Assembly: GCA_022496805.1 (NCBI GenBank)
Contig: CM040103.1
Location: 10,806,001 to 10,870,000 of the forward strand
DNA length: 64,000 nt
Source of the DNA: Pohlia nutans
Lineage: Eukaryota > Streptophyta > Bryopsida > Bryales > Mniaceae
Reading direction: 5' to 3'
Both the position numbers and the translations under genes were made by a program. A model generated the notes under the pieces. The model was not told the origin of the DNA. It ran no database searches and worked only from the letters and a program-made list of their open reading frames with translations. How positions within the stretch are numbered: the stretch's first letter is position 1; each line of letters starts with the position of its first letter. Below are positions 1 through 12,439 of the stretch, one piece after another.

Positions 1-529
1 TAAAAAATGTAAATTATAGTGATAAACAACAAGGTGTAAATTGGTTTAAGGATATGTTATATGAGAAAAATACTAAAAATATATAATGCATTTTAGAGTG
101 TGAGAAATTGATGAGGTTTGACTAAATAAATGTAGTGTGGTTAAGCCCTATCGAAACTACCCATTCTTCCAAAAGAAACCTTCTTTTTCTCCATATTTTT
201 CATTTACAAAATCAAAAAAATAAAATAAAATTGAATCTCCATTTTTGTATCAACATACCAAATCCACTTAATGGTTTTTAAAAATTAGGATACAAATGAC
301 AACGTGGGAACCTACCAAAACATTGAAAATGTCCCATTTAGGACACTTGGTTCTTTAATTTTCCATCATTACGATGGACTATGATAAGAACCTACAGGAA
401 AAATTACTCACATGTGGGGAGACTCTAAGAAAACTTGAATTCAATGATCTACAATATAGAATATTCTATTTACAAGACCAATGCAACCAAAAACTTTTTG
501 GCAAATTTTTGTCAAAATATTACTTGATT

Positions 530-650
530 TTGTCACTACTTTTACACTAGAAAAAATGGGCAGAAAAGTGAATGAAACCATCAAAGTCCTCTGATTTTTT
601 CTTTTAAAATTGCCAATATTTGGATAAAGTGCCTTATAATAGACAATTTT
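530..650 (+). repeat. dispersed repeat, copy 1 (copy 2 at about 2,890-3,005)
   Basis: Both copies share an ordered set of blocks: an ACTTTTACACTA start, a GGGCAGAAAAGTG/GGGACAAAAACGTG segment, then CAAAGTCCT and AAAGTGCC(T)TATAATA. The copies have the same orientation and are diverged. No terminal inverted repeat is obvious and the family is unknown. Confidence 0.5.
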
Positions 651-1186
651 ATGGTTATATCCATTTTTTTTCCTTACCGGCTCCATTCCAGGGTATGTCA
701 CTCTACCAACAGGATTTTATTTTTTATTTTTCGAAAAATGGCTGGACTTTTGTCAATACAAGCTTCGAGAATTATATGATGATTTTTTTGCTTTCTGTAA
801 CAGAAAATTGTGCATATGATCCCATATTCCCATGTGATCTACAGTTGGTGTATTGTTGACTACATTCTCCTATCAGTCGGGATTCTTTTTACTTTACGTG
901 TGCCCCAATAAAAGAAACAAGAGAAGAATTCGACAAATGAATGAAAAAATTTCATACTACCTGAATACGACTATGACCCCAAAATTGTAGGTCAAGGCCG
1001 GCCAAATGAAATAAGTGAAATGATGGAAATTTTGGGTGCAGTTTGTGTCTATCCACATAGAGAAAAATCAATCAGGACATGGTCTTCGTCAAGGTAGCTG
1101 ACGTTGAAAAATGTGAAGTGGCATGTGAAAAGTGAAAGTAGTAATCATTTGTCACATCATGTCGATAAAATTCACTGGTCTTTATG

Positions 1187-1326
1187 TCCACTGCCTTTCC
1201 TTCATGCCTTTCCTTTTCAGGCATGTTCACTTAGTTATTGATGAAGCACTGTTGGCTGTGGAATATTCTTCACGATCTACTGGAGGAGCCATGGCAGAGA
1301 CAATGCATGCCATTGAATGTGTTGTC
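1187..1326 (+). mobile_element. degenerate MITE of the TAACATTCAGTAG family
   Basis: It shares blocks with the clearer copies at 4.8, 40.6 and 58.8 kb: CCTTTCCTTCATGC, a TGTTCACTTAG block, TATTGATGAAGCACTGTTGG, GGAATATTC and CAATGCATGCCATTGAATG. The terminal repeats are eroded. Confidence 0.45.
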
Positions 1327-3529
1327 ATTTAGAGACTTTCAACAAGTTTGGAGTGCATGTTGTGACTCCCTCTGTTGTATACATTCATATATTATATCAT
1401 ATATATATATATATATATAATATTACAAAGGATATACCATATTCAAATTATATATTGTATACCAATTAATTTTGGTTATTCTGTAGTCATTGTTCTACCC
1501 CCTAGAGTATGACATATGAGCAATATGAAAAAATAAAATAAAATAAAAAATACAAGACAAGTAGCACCTCTTGAGGGACACATATAAACACCTTCTACCA
1601 CAATAGCCTACGGTGGAGATGATTTTTGTATCAAGCTTTGAGGTTTTTTTGTTTTATGTATTGACTTCTCACCACTATTGTTTGGTAAAAGGGGTGGTCT
1701 TTGGGCCCCAAGGAGTGGTGTTAAAGCATAGAACCAAGGCTCATATTAGGACTATTTGTCGGTGCCCAAAAGACTACCTTTTTGCTAGTGCATATTCATG
1801 CCTCAAAGTCTTCAAAAACTCCAAGAAGGCCTCGTCTCCTTTGTTCAAATTTCTTGATTTTTTAGCATGACATTAAACTTCTAGCTCTAACTCAAGGTTC
1901 TTGTTGTAAATGTTGCAACAATGCAACAATGTAGTATGCCCAAACCGCCCATGGTTTATTTGTTTATTTATTTGCAATTCATTTTAAAGTTTTAAAGTTT
2001 TTTGCTATTTCTCATTATATTGAATTTGATGGGAAGAAATTATTTTTGCATTTCATTTAACAAGATTTTTTAAAACCTTTCATTTGACATCTTATACCCC
2101 TTAAATGTTGAAAGGTTTAAAAACAATTTGTCATATATGTGATGTGTCACAAACATTCAGTAGGTGTAAAAATGAAACCTATGAGTGGGCATGTTGTATT
2201 GACTATCATATCTTTAAGACCAGTTTACACCAAAAAACATGAGTTCCAACCAAAAGACACAAGTGGTACCTTGTTTTTGGATGAGACCATTGTAAGTGAG
2301 TTACCCTCTTTGAAACAAGGGAGTTATAAGTGAGTTGTGGCTCAAAGTTTTGGTGTAAATCCAAAGAGTTGAATCATGACCCATTATGCACTTGGGCTAA
2401 ATTTTTTAAGAAGACTTTTCCAACTGAGCGAAAACAAGCATTATAAATGATTGGTTGAAAATTTTCTCCCGAGATTCTCTCATTGCCTTTGGGAATAGGA
2501 AGCTCCATGACCTTCCTCAGAAATAATCTCCTCAAGCCTAGGAAATCACTATCCACTTTTACCATGTAGGATTCCAACTAAAATTTTCATTTACCAAGAA
2601 AGAAAAAAGAAAAAAGAAAAAAGAAAAAAGAAAACATGGATTGCAAGTCAAGTTTTTTTTTTTTTTTTTTTTTTTTTTCTTTCTTAAATCCAAAAGTTGG
2701 TTACCAAGGCTATTCACCAATCACAATTCTCCATTACTTTGGGCTCCAACCCAATATTTTTTTGTGTAAATTGGCCCTTAGTCCATTGAATAATTTACAT
2801 TCTCTTTAATGGTCACTTTCTCATGATGACGGATCACTTGTCATACATAATAGGTTAACATCAACCCAATTAACATCTTACCTGATTTTAAGAGTGGCTA
2901 CTTTTACACTAAAAAAGCGGGACAAAAACGTGGATAAAATTGTCAAAGTCCTTTCAAGTTTTTTAAATTGTTAGTACTAGGATGAAAGTGCCCTATAATA
3001 AATAAATTTCTAAACGAACACATGTATATAGATGATCCTATGCATATTTTTCTCTACTCCATCGAAAACTAATCCAAATTTTGACCATGTGCAATCTTTC
3101 ATTTTGTTTGATAATAAGAAATTTTCACATTTTGGCCCAAGAGTGCCAAAAACAAATGGGCTCTCGGTATAATGATTTAGTGTCTTCCAAAAATTGATCA
3201 AGTGTTTACAAACTTTTCATTCAATAAATTATGGAAGTGTTTCTAACACTTTTTTAACATTTATTTTAACAACAAATAACATCATACTATCATAGTCAGT
3301 TGCAGAATTGACAAGAACTAAGAATAAAAAGAGAAGCGCAAATCTTGAAGATTTTTTTTTCAAAATAAATCTAATTTGTATGGTGAAAACAAGAATATTG
3401 GAAAATATTCTTAGACTTCGACAAATGCTGAAAATTAATTTTTCAAAAAATTAATTATTTGACATGACATGTTGGGTACGGTAGCATTGAATCTCGCATT
3501 GAATATGACGGATACAATATCGATTGACC

Positions 3530-3832
3530 CCTAAACGTTCCACCATTCAGAAATTGAATCACGAATAGATTCAAAGCCTTTGCAACTTTCTCATACTAAC
3601 CTTGGATGATTTTCATCCGAGTCACCTTTGTAAGCCTATTAAATTCTTTAACAACTACAATAATCTCTTGTGATGGGGAGCTATTGATGATATTGGAGAG
3701 GCCTCCAACTATAAAATCGTTAGGTAGATTTTATGCTTGCAATGATCCTCTCATATACACTTCATGTACATTTGAGCCATGCTAATATATATTTTGAGGC
3801 TAGAATCTACTCCTATTTAACCCTTAACTACT
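3530..3832 (-). mobile_element. TTAA-ended MITE, type IV
   Basis: This is the reverse-orientation relative of the elements at 15,432-15,765 and 17,477-17,803. Shared blocks include GGAGAGGCCTCCAACTA, AAGCCTATTAAATTCT, TTTTATGCTTGCAATG and CACGAA(T/C)AGATTCAAAGCC. The ends carry the CCTAAACGT / TTTAACCC terminal motif. Confidence 0.65.
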
Positions 3833-4331
3833 TAAGCGTTCATTTTTTGAACAATGTACAAATTTCATCCATGATTTCTCAACTCTGATGCACTTTTGTA
3901 GCGTGGATTTTTTACTAAATATTTTATGGGAAGTTAGCTTTAGGCATGTGTGATTCGATGAGAAAGAGGGTGATTTGTAAAAAACTTATGCCTCATTTCA
4001 TATTGTAGCGATTCACCCAAATAATTTTATGAGTTGACTTTTTCATGAACTCATTTACACTTCAACCAATCGCAACAAATTTCATCCACAAATTGTCAAT
4101 ATCTTATTCATAATTGAATTACAAACTAATTTTGAATTTTGAGTTTCAAATTTAATACAAAAATATTGGTGACTGCAATGACAAATCTAACCATATGGAT
4201 AGAATCTAAAATTCATAATGTACAACCTTCATTCATACATCAAGTTCACAATATCCCTTTGAGTTTCATTTTATAATGCATCTCTGCAAAACTGCCAAAT
4301 TTGGAGAGGGCTCTAAGCATTTAGGGGTTAA
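3817..4331 (+). mobile_element. TTAA-ended MITE, type V
   Basis: It starts TTAACCCTTAACTA and ends ATTTAGGGGTTAA. The interior shares long blocks with 21,529-22,104 and, in reverse, with about 10,550-11,070 and 48,210-48,854. Examples are TTATGGGAAGTTAGCTT, CAACAAATTTCATCCACA, TGTCAATATCTTATT and AATGCATCT.TGCAAAACTGCC. No coding capacity is seen. It abuts the type IV copy, and the two share the TTAA. Confidence 0.7.
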
Positions 4332-4783
4332 AGAGTTGGTACGTTTAGGGATTATAGTGTCGAAAACAACATCCTTTTCTGGGAGTGAGTGCACGTTCAG
4401 GCCACGAGCGTTCACTCTGATTTGATAGTCGACATTTGGCATCAATATGAACTTGTAGAAAGTCAGACTTAAAAGTTTGTTCTGCTCGACTTATGTGTGG
4501 CCCCATTTCTTCTGTTGTTGAAACCGGTTATAGCGTTTTCTACTTGTCAGGTTATCTCGTGCCTCACTGACTTGATGACCAAACCACCACTGACCCAATG
4601 CTTCTTCCTTTGGCAAAACGTTAAATGTGTCATTCGAACTCAGCGGTGTATATGGTGTTGCATGGCCCCGCCCACCCACGGACTTGCCCTCGCGCTTGGC
4701 CTTGCTGCGTGTGTCCTACAGGACTTGCGGCTCCAGGACTTTTCGGTTTTCTCAAGAATGCAAGATAGAGCATCAAAGCCTCG

Positions 4784-4942
4784 TAACATTCAGTAGCCTC
4801 TGGCTTTCCTTCATGAACTTTGTTCATCATCATGAGCCTCCACCTGTCCACTTAGCTACTGATAAAGTATTGTTGAATATGAAATATTCTACACCATTTA
4901 CTGTAGAGCCAAAGCAGGGACGGTGCATGCTACTGAATGTTA
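4784..4942 (+). mobile_element. MITE, TAACATTCAGTAG family
   Basis: The left end TAACATTCAGTAGCCT and right end GCTACTGAATGTTA form a terminal inverted repeat of about 13-15 bp around 130 bp of non-coding sequence. Related copies are at 1.2, 40.6, 43.2, 47.1 and 58.8 kb. The superfamily is not assigned. Confidence 0.75.
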
Positions 4943-5102
4943 TGCTGGGTCTCCCACCAATTTTAACTTACTTTGCGGGTATCTCTAATGACTGATATTT
5001 TTCTAACTTGTTTGTTGGATTGTATGTTCATGACTTTGAAATGGCTGGCTGGTCTATGATGCAAACTAGCCTTTCCACCTCAAAAGCTTTTTTTGTAACA
5101 AC

Positions 5103-5228
5103 AGCTTTAGGTAACAACCTGCAGCTTTAGGTAACAACCTGCAGCTTTAGGTAACAACCTGCAGCTTTAGGTAACAACCTGCAGCCTTAGGTAACAACTT
5201 ACAGCTTTAGGTAACAACAGCTTTAAGT
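5103..5228 (+). repeat. 20-bp tandem repeat, about six units
   Basis: Units of GTAACAACCTGCAGCTTTAG run head to tail. The last units are diverged (CCTTAG, ACTTACAG) and the array fades into AGCTTTAAG. Confidence 0.9.
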
Positions 5229-5229
5229 T

Positions 5230-7403
5230 AGGTGGAATTATTTGTCAGTCAAGAGTTTGCCTTGGATGGGTTTCTCTGTATTTTCTAACCCTTTGCAGCT
5301 GAGAGTATTATTTTTCTTGAAAAACGTTATTTTCATTAGAAGAGCGGGGATAATTTTTTACTTGCCAAATTTTACTCGGATATCAGTCTGCACTTTTCTG
5401 ACGCCTGCGGGACCCAGAAGCCCCTTCTATTTTTGTTTTTTTTTTGTTTTTTACCACTTTTGAGTAGGTTCTATGTAGTTTTCTTTTTGTTAAAATTTAT
5501 TAAAATTTATTTTTTTTGCTTGTCTAACACAAGCAATGTTCTTCACTAATTCCGGTGATTTAAAATTTGATCCTATCTGAATTATATTCTTCACAATACA
5601 ATCGAATGAATTTGTTCTTTCAAAACAATGAATCCTTGGTTACGAGTATATATTCATGATACATAACATTTCTTAGCACCCCATTGTTCATCCATGGGAA
5701 TCAACATCCCATGCCAATTTTTTTTGCAGGAATCGTAATATTTTGGAGAATCAAAAACACTTTTAATTAAAGATGGCTTGGCAACTCAACAAACTTTTGT
5801 TTTTAAATAGTTTCTACATGTTCCACATCATCAATTCCCATTTTATATGCTCATTCTCTGCACAAGCAAAAGGATACGCTGCGGTATTAGCTAAAGAATG
5901 TTATGTACCTCTCCCAGAGCATAGCTTCTTCTTTGTTTTTCAAATTTTTCAATTTTTAAAGTTCACTACTCATACAGATCACGTATTAGTTTTATACACC
6001 GTAAATTAAGAATTTTGCAATGGACCTTTGACACCACGTCCTTACATTGTAGCATGGTGGTAAAGTATGACTTTTCTACTGGACAGTGCTCCCGGTATCC
6101 AATTCATGATCAAATTATTGCAATGCAATTCTCTCCTCAGTCTAAATCCATCCCAATTTGATCAAGACCAAATTCTAAATATACGTCAAGTTACTTTAGT
6201 TCTATTCAATAAAATAATGGTTTTTGGATGCGTGGGCTCCTAAGGATTGATGTTTCACTTTCCACTCAACCCAAAATAGGTTGGTGAAAGTTGAAATTCT
6301 TGATTTGCTATTGGAGAATGTGGAATTCGGGTTCACGTGACAAATAGCAAATGCTCCTAGAATATCTCAATAATACAGATGGAATATACTCTAAATATAC
6401 TATAAATAATAGAATATTCTAATTATTTCATAGCCCCCATTAAATATCCTTTGTTCGCTCATATATACCCAAAATTTACACTAAGTGACTTCCTCGAGAG
6501 TCCTTTGCAAGATCATAGCATTTCAATGTTGAAAACTTGTGTTGAAATTTCCTAGTAATACATTAGAGTTGAAATTCTATTTTTAAATCTACTCAAATGA
6601 AAAAGCTTTAGTTTATAAAGTGGTTTAAAACCATTATATAAACAATTTTGTATAATTTCATTGAATAAATATCTTTGATGTATCCAAAAATGGCTTTGAT
6701 GTTTCAAAAGTAGCCCAAAAAGTGACCCTTTAAACCCAAAAAGCAGAAAGTGTTCAAAATTGACTTGAGTCCTAAAACAATTCCGAAACATTTAGAACAA
6801 CATGGATTGACATAAAAAATTACCATAGGTTTGGGCTTAAAATAGAGAATAAAATATAGAAACTAGAACCTTCAGCCAGTCATAGTGTGAATCCTTCAAA
6901 AGCCAAGTCTGAATTCCAAGTTTTTGGCCAAAATAGTGTGAAATCCATTTTAGAAGTCCAAAGGCCAAGACTTCGGTCTCTCAATGTGGACGGCTACATT
7001 GTGAAGCTCCAAAGGCCAAATTAAACATTCATGCCTTTGATGGCCAAACCTTTGATAAAATTAAAAATCTCACTAGTTAATCCCTGATGCCCATGCATCC
7101 AAATAGTGAATGGTGGTTGGTCAGATTTAATTTCAACTTTAAAGATGATTATTTTTGCTTTTAAGTCCAACGAAGAAAATAGAGCTTATCAAGTCTAATT
7201 TCAACTACACTTTGAAAATCTTGAAAAATCATAATACTAAGTATTTTATTGCATTTGCAATGTCAAGAGGTCATAATTCAAACTTCACTACAAAGTATAT
7301 GTCATTATCAAAATTCCAAATTTAGAAAGTTTATTTTAAATTTATTTTTCCGTATGGTTCTTCGTCGTAACTTGACCCTTTTATAAAAAAAATTGGTTTT
7401 TTG

Positions 7404-7434
<31 letters not shown>

Positions 7435-9700
7435 GTAATTTATATGAATTTTTTGTGTATTTTACCTCAAAAATCTTATTTAAATTTATAATGCATTAAA
7501 AAATATTGAAAGATTGAGGACGAAAAGGAAACATATGTTTACATTTATTAAAAAAATGTTTCAATAAATATCTCAAAATTTTTGATGAGCAAACTCTATA
7601 TGAAAGTGTTGTTTGACATTTTCGTGAATGCCCTGGGCATTTAGGAGTTAATAAAAAGAATTCAACTGCTTGTGAACTACAGTTTAGGTTTCCATTTTGC
7701 CCAATCCAAACTATGATTGACAGGCCAAAGACTTGAAGCCAAAATGACCAAAATGTGTTGCCATGTAGGAATTTTGGAAGGTGACAACCTTTGAACATTT
7801 GCCTTTAAATGAAGGATCGAGAGGCCAAATTCTCAATTTCTTGCACTATGATTGGTGGAATTCGAGAGCCTCTCGACCTTTGGCCATATTGTGAACCGGC
7901 CTAATGAAACAAACAAATTCTAGATGCAGTTAGTTGTATACATAAAACTGTGAGGGTAAATTATCCTATACCACTTCTACAAAGAGAAGTACAAAGTTGT
8001 ACCTTTTTATAGAAAAATTGATTTATATTATTCTAAGGATTGTCATAACAAATTTTAAAGGTTTTTTTTTCCTTGAATGATGATCTTATGGTCGAGGTTA
8101 CCATCAACTTCAAAGAATGTTGCAAAACTTCTTTTGTACGGAGAACTTCCAATACCTTCAAGAACTCACATGTCATAAATGGAAAATACTTTTCATGGCC
8201 CCTGGTCACATGTCGCAACACATCTAATTGGTGCCAAATGGAACGTAAGGTCTTTCATGTACTGGAAGCAAAAATAAAAAAAATATGGAAGGTGGTTACC
8301 AATCCATAGAAGTAAGAAAGAAGCAGGTGAAGAAGGGGCACCTGTGATTGACTTCTGCCATTTGTCAAACCTTTGCAGCCACCAACATTGAATTAGTTTC
8401 GTCCCCTTTACAATGCAAAAGAAACCTCCTTGGACACAAAAATCTCGCCTTCATTGATGGCCCAATCACACCAGCACTCGCGTTGCGTTCCTCGAATGGA
8501 ATGCTGCGAGGTAAATTTCGAAAATTGTATACAATTTCTTGCAATGTTAAAGTTTTGGCTTGCAATGTTCCTGCTTTTGGCCAACGCATGTGCATTTGTG
8601 GAGCGCAAATTTCTTGTGGCATTCAAAATGCGTTGGTGGAGCATAAATTTCTTGCGGCACGCGAAATGCGTTAAAGCAACTTCTTGCATGCGTCAGGTTA
8701 AAAAAAATAAAAATTTACAGGAGCACATTGTAGCTACCAAAAACTTACTTGACAAACGCAGATTCTTTGCCACACTTGTGTTTGGTGATTGATGTGAATG
8801 GGCCATGAGAAGCCTACACTACCATACCATAGCAGGTTCGCTAAAAAAAATTCAAAAAAAAGAACTTACAAAACCGGAACTTACGCGAACAAAAAAAAGA
8901 AAAAAGAAAAAATCTATATTTAGATATTTACAAACCATTTTGTGCTATATTTAATCATTTTTTTTGCTCAAAACAAAAATCAAGAAATTCATTTTTTGAG
9001 GGGTGAGCCTTATTTTTTGAAAAATAATAAATATTTACTTGTGGGGTAACGACCCTGCTGTGGTACTACGATATCTACACAAAATAAAACATTGATTTGA
9101 GGAAAATTCATTAGTATCAAGCCGCTTGACACTTAGGAGTAGGGCTAGTCATATTTGAGTCTAATTCAACAAATAATCAGCCCATATTAGCCTTAGGTTC
9201 GACTTCAAATACTCAATATAATAAGATTAGAGTTTTTAATGAAATGTGCACTCTGGCCCTAGTCCAAAATTTGGGCCTCTATAACTAATGAATCCAATGA
9301 ATGGAGTCAGGTATGTGTAAGAGCTTGTTAGTTTTAATGTGAAAAATGTTTTGGTTGCATGGGCTCAACTCTTAGTGTAAAGGGGTTGGGCCCAAAGAAT
9401 GGATTTCGGCCTATGAGAAGTGACGATTTTAGCACTTTTACACATCAACACGGGTCCGACTCCTAGTGAAAAGTGGCCTTCAATATGGAACATACAAATT
9501 CCATATTAAGTAACCCTTTACCCTTAAATGACAATGTAAGCCCCACGGGCTTGGTTATATTTTAGAAGAATCATATTCATAACTTCTACTTCATTGCACC
9601 AAATGGGGTGTTTAAAATGCCAAACCGAGTACCTTAGAGAGATCTATACTTTTTTAGAATAGAACCAAAGCAAATTAAAAACATAATCACGCTTAAAATG
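5230..9700. other. gene-free AT-rich stretch
   Basis: No protein gene is recognised. A degenerate TTAA-type element (about 5,400-5,655) is identifiable by CACTTTTGAGTAGG, a GTTCTTCACTAATTCCGGTGAT block and GAATCCTTGGTTACG. A 26-base T run lies near 7,409. A doubled segment of about 40 bp (8,585-8,672) is built on GTGGAGC.(C/T)AAATTTCTTG and AAATGCGTT. Everything else is unrecognised. Confidence 0.6.
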
Positions 9701-9744
9701 GAATTTAAAAGAGATTTTGGATGTGGTATCAGGAAAAACACACA

Positions 9745-10080
9745 ATTCGCTATTTACGCATTTGGCCATATAATCATGCACTTGGTCCTCAGGCGCATAA
9801 TTTTTTTTGTCAAATTTTTTCTCTTAAAAAACGACGATTATTGTCTTTCTTCAATCCCATACATTGTAAACAAATAATTATTTCAATTATTTTTTATTCT
9901 TATCTTTATCTTTTCTTTTATATTTTCTTTCATCTTTTCTTTTTCAACTTGATTTCTTCTTGTCTTCTTTCTTGTCTCCCTCTTGTCTTTCTTTTGTCTT
10001 TCTTCATGTCTTCCTTTTTGTCTTCCTTGTCTTTTTTTTCTTCTACCTTTTTCTTCAGTTGTAGCCGTTGAACCCTAAAC
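9745..10080 (+). mobile_element. single arm of a foldback element related to 35.75-36.91 kb
   Basis: GGCCATATAATCATGCACTTGG is also present in reverse in the right arm of the 35.75-36.91 kb foldback. It is followed by the same succession: CTCTTAAAAA, TTGTCTTTCTTCAATCCC, GTAAACAAATAATTATT, then a TTATCTTTATC and TTGTCTTCCT pyrimidine tract. I found no partner arm downstream, so this looks like a solo or interrupted copy. The reading frame across it (9,721-10,071) only translates low-complexity pyrimidines. Confidence 0.55.
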
Positions 10081-10170
10081 AATGGGAGCAAACCCCCCCC
10101 CAAAAAAAAAGTAAAAAAAGTTTTTTTTTTTTTTTTTTTTGTTTTTGTTTTTGTTTTTTTGTTTTTTTTT

Positions 10171-10193
10171 GGGGGGGGGGGGGGGGGGGGGGG
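10171..10193 (+). repeat. 23-base G homopolymer next to T-rich tracts
   Basis: An uninterrupted G run follows about 60 bases of mostly T. It could be a G-quadruplex former or a sequencing/assembly artefact. It is followed by a duplicated module with the core CTAAATGGC at about 10,195-10,236 and 10,279-10,318. Confidence 0.9.
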
Positions 10194-10549
10194 TTGGCCA
10201 TGAGGTACTGCTGAACCCTAAATGGCAGCTGCCAAAAAATAAAAAAATAAATAAAAATAAAAAATTCTTCTTCTGGTTGGCCGTGGGGTGCTGCTAAACC
10301 CTAAATGGCGGCCGCCAAAAAAAATAAAAATAAAAATTGGACTTTTTTCAAAATTTACTATTTTTAGCCTCTAGGTGCGCAGCCGCGCACCCAAAGACCC
10401 TTCAATCTCCCTCTACATCTTCATCTTCCTCTACATCTCCCTATCCATCTTCATCTCTCTCTCCATCTTCATCTCCCTCTCTACGTTCATCTCCTCTCCA
10501 TCTCCCTCCGTGGAGAATTTCAAAGATGTCTTATAAATTGTAACTAAGA

Positions 10550-11070
10550 GGGATATTTTGAACTTATCATATGAGTAAAAGTTGTACATTATGAATTTTT
10601 GATTCCATCCATATTATTACATGATCTATCATTGTTGTCACCAATATTTTTGTCTAAAAATTGATATTTAAAACTTAAAACTCTTTAATTTGTAATTTGA
10701 TTACAAATCAGATATTGAAAAATTGTACATAATTTTTTTTGTGATTGGTTGAAATGTAATAGTCTAAGTGTCAAGTACTCAAGTGATTTTTGGAGATTTT
10801 GGTTGCTTAACTTTATGAGTTGACTTTTAAAAGAGCATTGTTACATTGAAATCTTTGAAATTTTGGATGAATCACAACAACATGAAATGAGGCATTCAAA
10901 TCTCACAGATCACCCCCTTTCTAATAGAATCCCACATACATGAAGCTAACTTCCCATAAAGTATATAGTAAAAAATTCACACTTGCAAAAAGTTAATGAC
11001 GGATGATAAATCCGTGTTTGATTTTGTACAAATAGTTTACTTTCTGAACGATTGGACGTTTAGGGGTTAA
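10550..11070 (-). mobile_element. TTAA-ended MITE, type V, reverse copy
   Basis: The right end ACGTTTAGGGGTTAA and the interior blocks are reverse complements of the 3.8- and 21.5-kb copies. Examples are GAAGCTAACTTCCCATAAA, CACAACAACATGAAATGAGGC and ATTACAAATCAGATATTG. The left limit is approximate. The terminal TTAA is shared with the next element. Confidence 0.6.
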
Positions 11071-11335
11071 CCCCTAAACTACCAAGGATTCAGGACTCAA
11101 GGTTTTAAACTCACCAATTCAATTTATTTGATTGCATTGCAAAAACTTTAATTCAAATGAGATCAAATTTTATATCATCCGAATCAGTGAAGAACATTGC
11201 ATGTGTTGGTGAAACAACTAATAAATTTAAACAAAAAGAAATACATAGGACCTTTTCAAAACTGCTTTTAAAAATAAAATAAAATAAAAAACAACACGAG
11301 GCCCAATTTAGGCTTCTCAGTCCTTCAGGGATTAA
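11067..11335 (+). mobile_element. TTAA-ended MITE, type III
   Basis: It starts TTAACCCCTAAACTACCAAG and ends CTTCTCAGTCCTTCAGGGATTAA. Interior blocks (AATTCAATTTATTTGATTG, GTGAAGAACATTGCATGTG, CGAGGCCCAATTTAGGCTTC) recur in the 13.7, 18.9, 22.1, 24.7 and 55.8 kb copies. Confidence 0.7.
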
Positions 11336-11364
11336 AAAGTGGACATCCACTAGACCACCCACAT

Positions 11365-11617
11365 CATTATTATTATTATTATTATTATTATGATTATTAT
11401 GATTATTATGATTATTATGATTATTATGATTATTATGATTATTATGATTATTATGATTATTATGATTATTATGATTATGATTATTATTATTATTATGATT
11501 ATTATGATTATTATGATTATTATGATTATTATGATTATTATGATTATTATTATGATTATTATGATTATTATGATTATTATTATTATGATTATTATTATTA
11601 TTATTATTATTATTATT
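11365..11617 (+). repeat. (ATTATG)n / (ATT)n microsatellite, about 250 bp
   Basis: An interrupted hexanucleotide array is flanked by trinucleotide ATT runs. It forces artificial Asn/His-rich (minus strand) and Ile/Met-rich (plus strand) reading frames that should not be read as genes. Confidence 0.97.
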
Positions 11618-11995
11618 TTTGAGACAAATGGCCACCCACATTATTTAACATACACAACTTGTCAAGGTACAAACTCAATAGCAACCCCAAATGGGACTAG
11701 CAAGCCCAGTTTCAGCAAATGGTGAGTCAAATTGTCTACACCTTCCACCATGATCTGTCAGTTCCGTTTATTCCATGCGTCCTATCCTTGTACGATCCAA
11801 AGCCCTTTCCTCAAAGAGTCAAACACTACTCTGAAATTTTCACTAACAGACAGTACATTTTCAGAGCATGAGGTAGACGTCCCCATTACCACCCAATTCG
11901 TCCCTCATGTATTAGTGGCGTACATTCCAGAACACAAATGTACATCATTGGTACATGAGGATGGATGGCGATGGATATGAATTGCCCTACACTAA

Positions 11996-12311
11996 GGTAA
12001 CTATACCTTAAAGCGTTTACCTTACCAACTGAGCCTATTTACGCACATAAAACAGAAAACGTTTTCAATGGGTCTTAAAAGAAAGTTCAAGAGGATTCCA
12101 ACGCACTTTAGCATGCATTATTTGAACACCGTATGAATAAGTTATGAATTTCCAAAGTGCTGGCTATAGGTTGACTTTAAAGCGACTGTAAACTCTGATG
12201 TTCAAATTGTGCACATTCTCATTAACAGTAGGTTGTCATGATCTACTTATTATAGAAGATTGAGCTATGGACGCTTTAAGGAAATGGTCGCTTTTAGATA
12301 TAGTTACCTTA
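11996..12311 (+). mobile_element. MITE with AGGTAACTATA ends and TA target duplication
   Basis: The left end AGGTAACTATACCTTAAAGCG is mirrored by a right end reading CGCTTTTAGATATAGTTACCT. Both ends are flanked by TA. It is about 316 bp and non-coding. A duplicated host segment (TTCCAGAACACAAATGTACAT near 11,927; TTCTAGAACACAAATGTATA near 12,379) lies on either side. Confidence 0.65.
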
Positions 12312-12439
12312 TACATAAAAATCTTCACTAACAATATGTTTCAAAACAAATCTGTTATCAATTTACCCTTATGTGCATTCTAGAACACAAATGTATACTT
12401 CTCGTTAAATTGTTAAATGGATGGCAACAGATATGTCTT

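Larger units (their letters stand above)
1..4440. other. gene-free AT-rich flank
   Basis: No open reading frame here looks like a conserved protein. The stretch holds a 26-base T run near 2,653, purine-rich simple sequence near 2,600, and a dispersed repeat present twice (about 530-650 and 2,890-3,005) with shared blocks such as TTTTACACTA and ATCAAAGTCCT/GTCAAAGTCCT. The first 150 bases resemble the sequence at about 53,990-54,050. A degenerate MITE lies near 1,187-1,326 and two TTAA-ended elements lie at 3.5-4.3 kb; these have their own entries. Confidence 0.7.

Noticed and set aside
9721..10071. 116-codon frame of Phe/Leu/Ser
   Set aside because: It translates the pyrimidine tract of a foldback-element arm; low complexity only.
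11153..11725. Open frames rich in Asn/His (minus) and Ile/Met (plus)
   Set aside because: They are direct translations of the (ATTATG)n microsatellite with no conserved flanking sequence.
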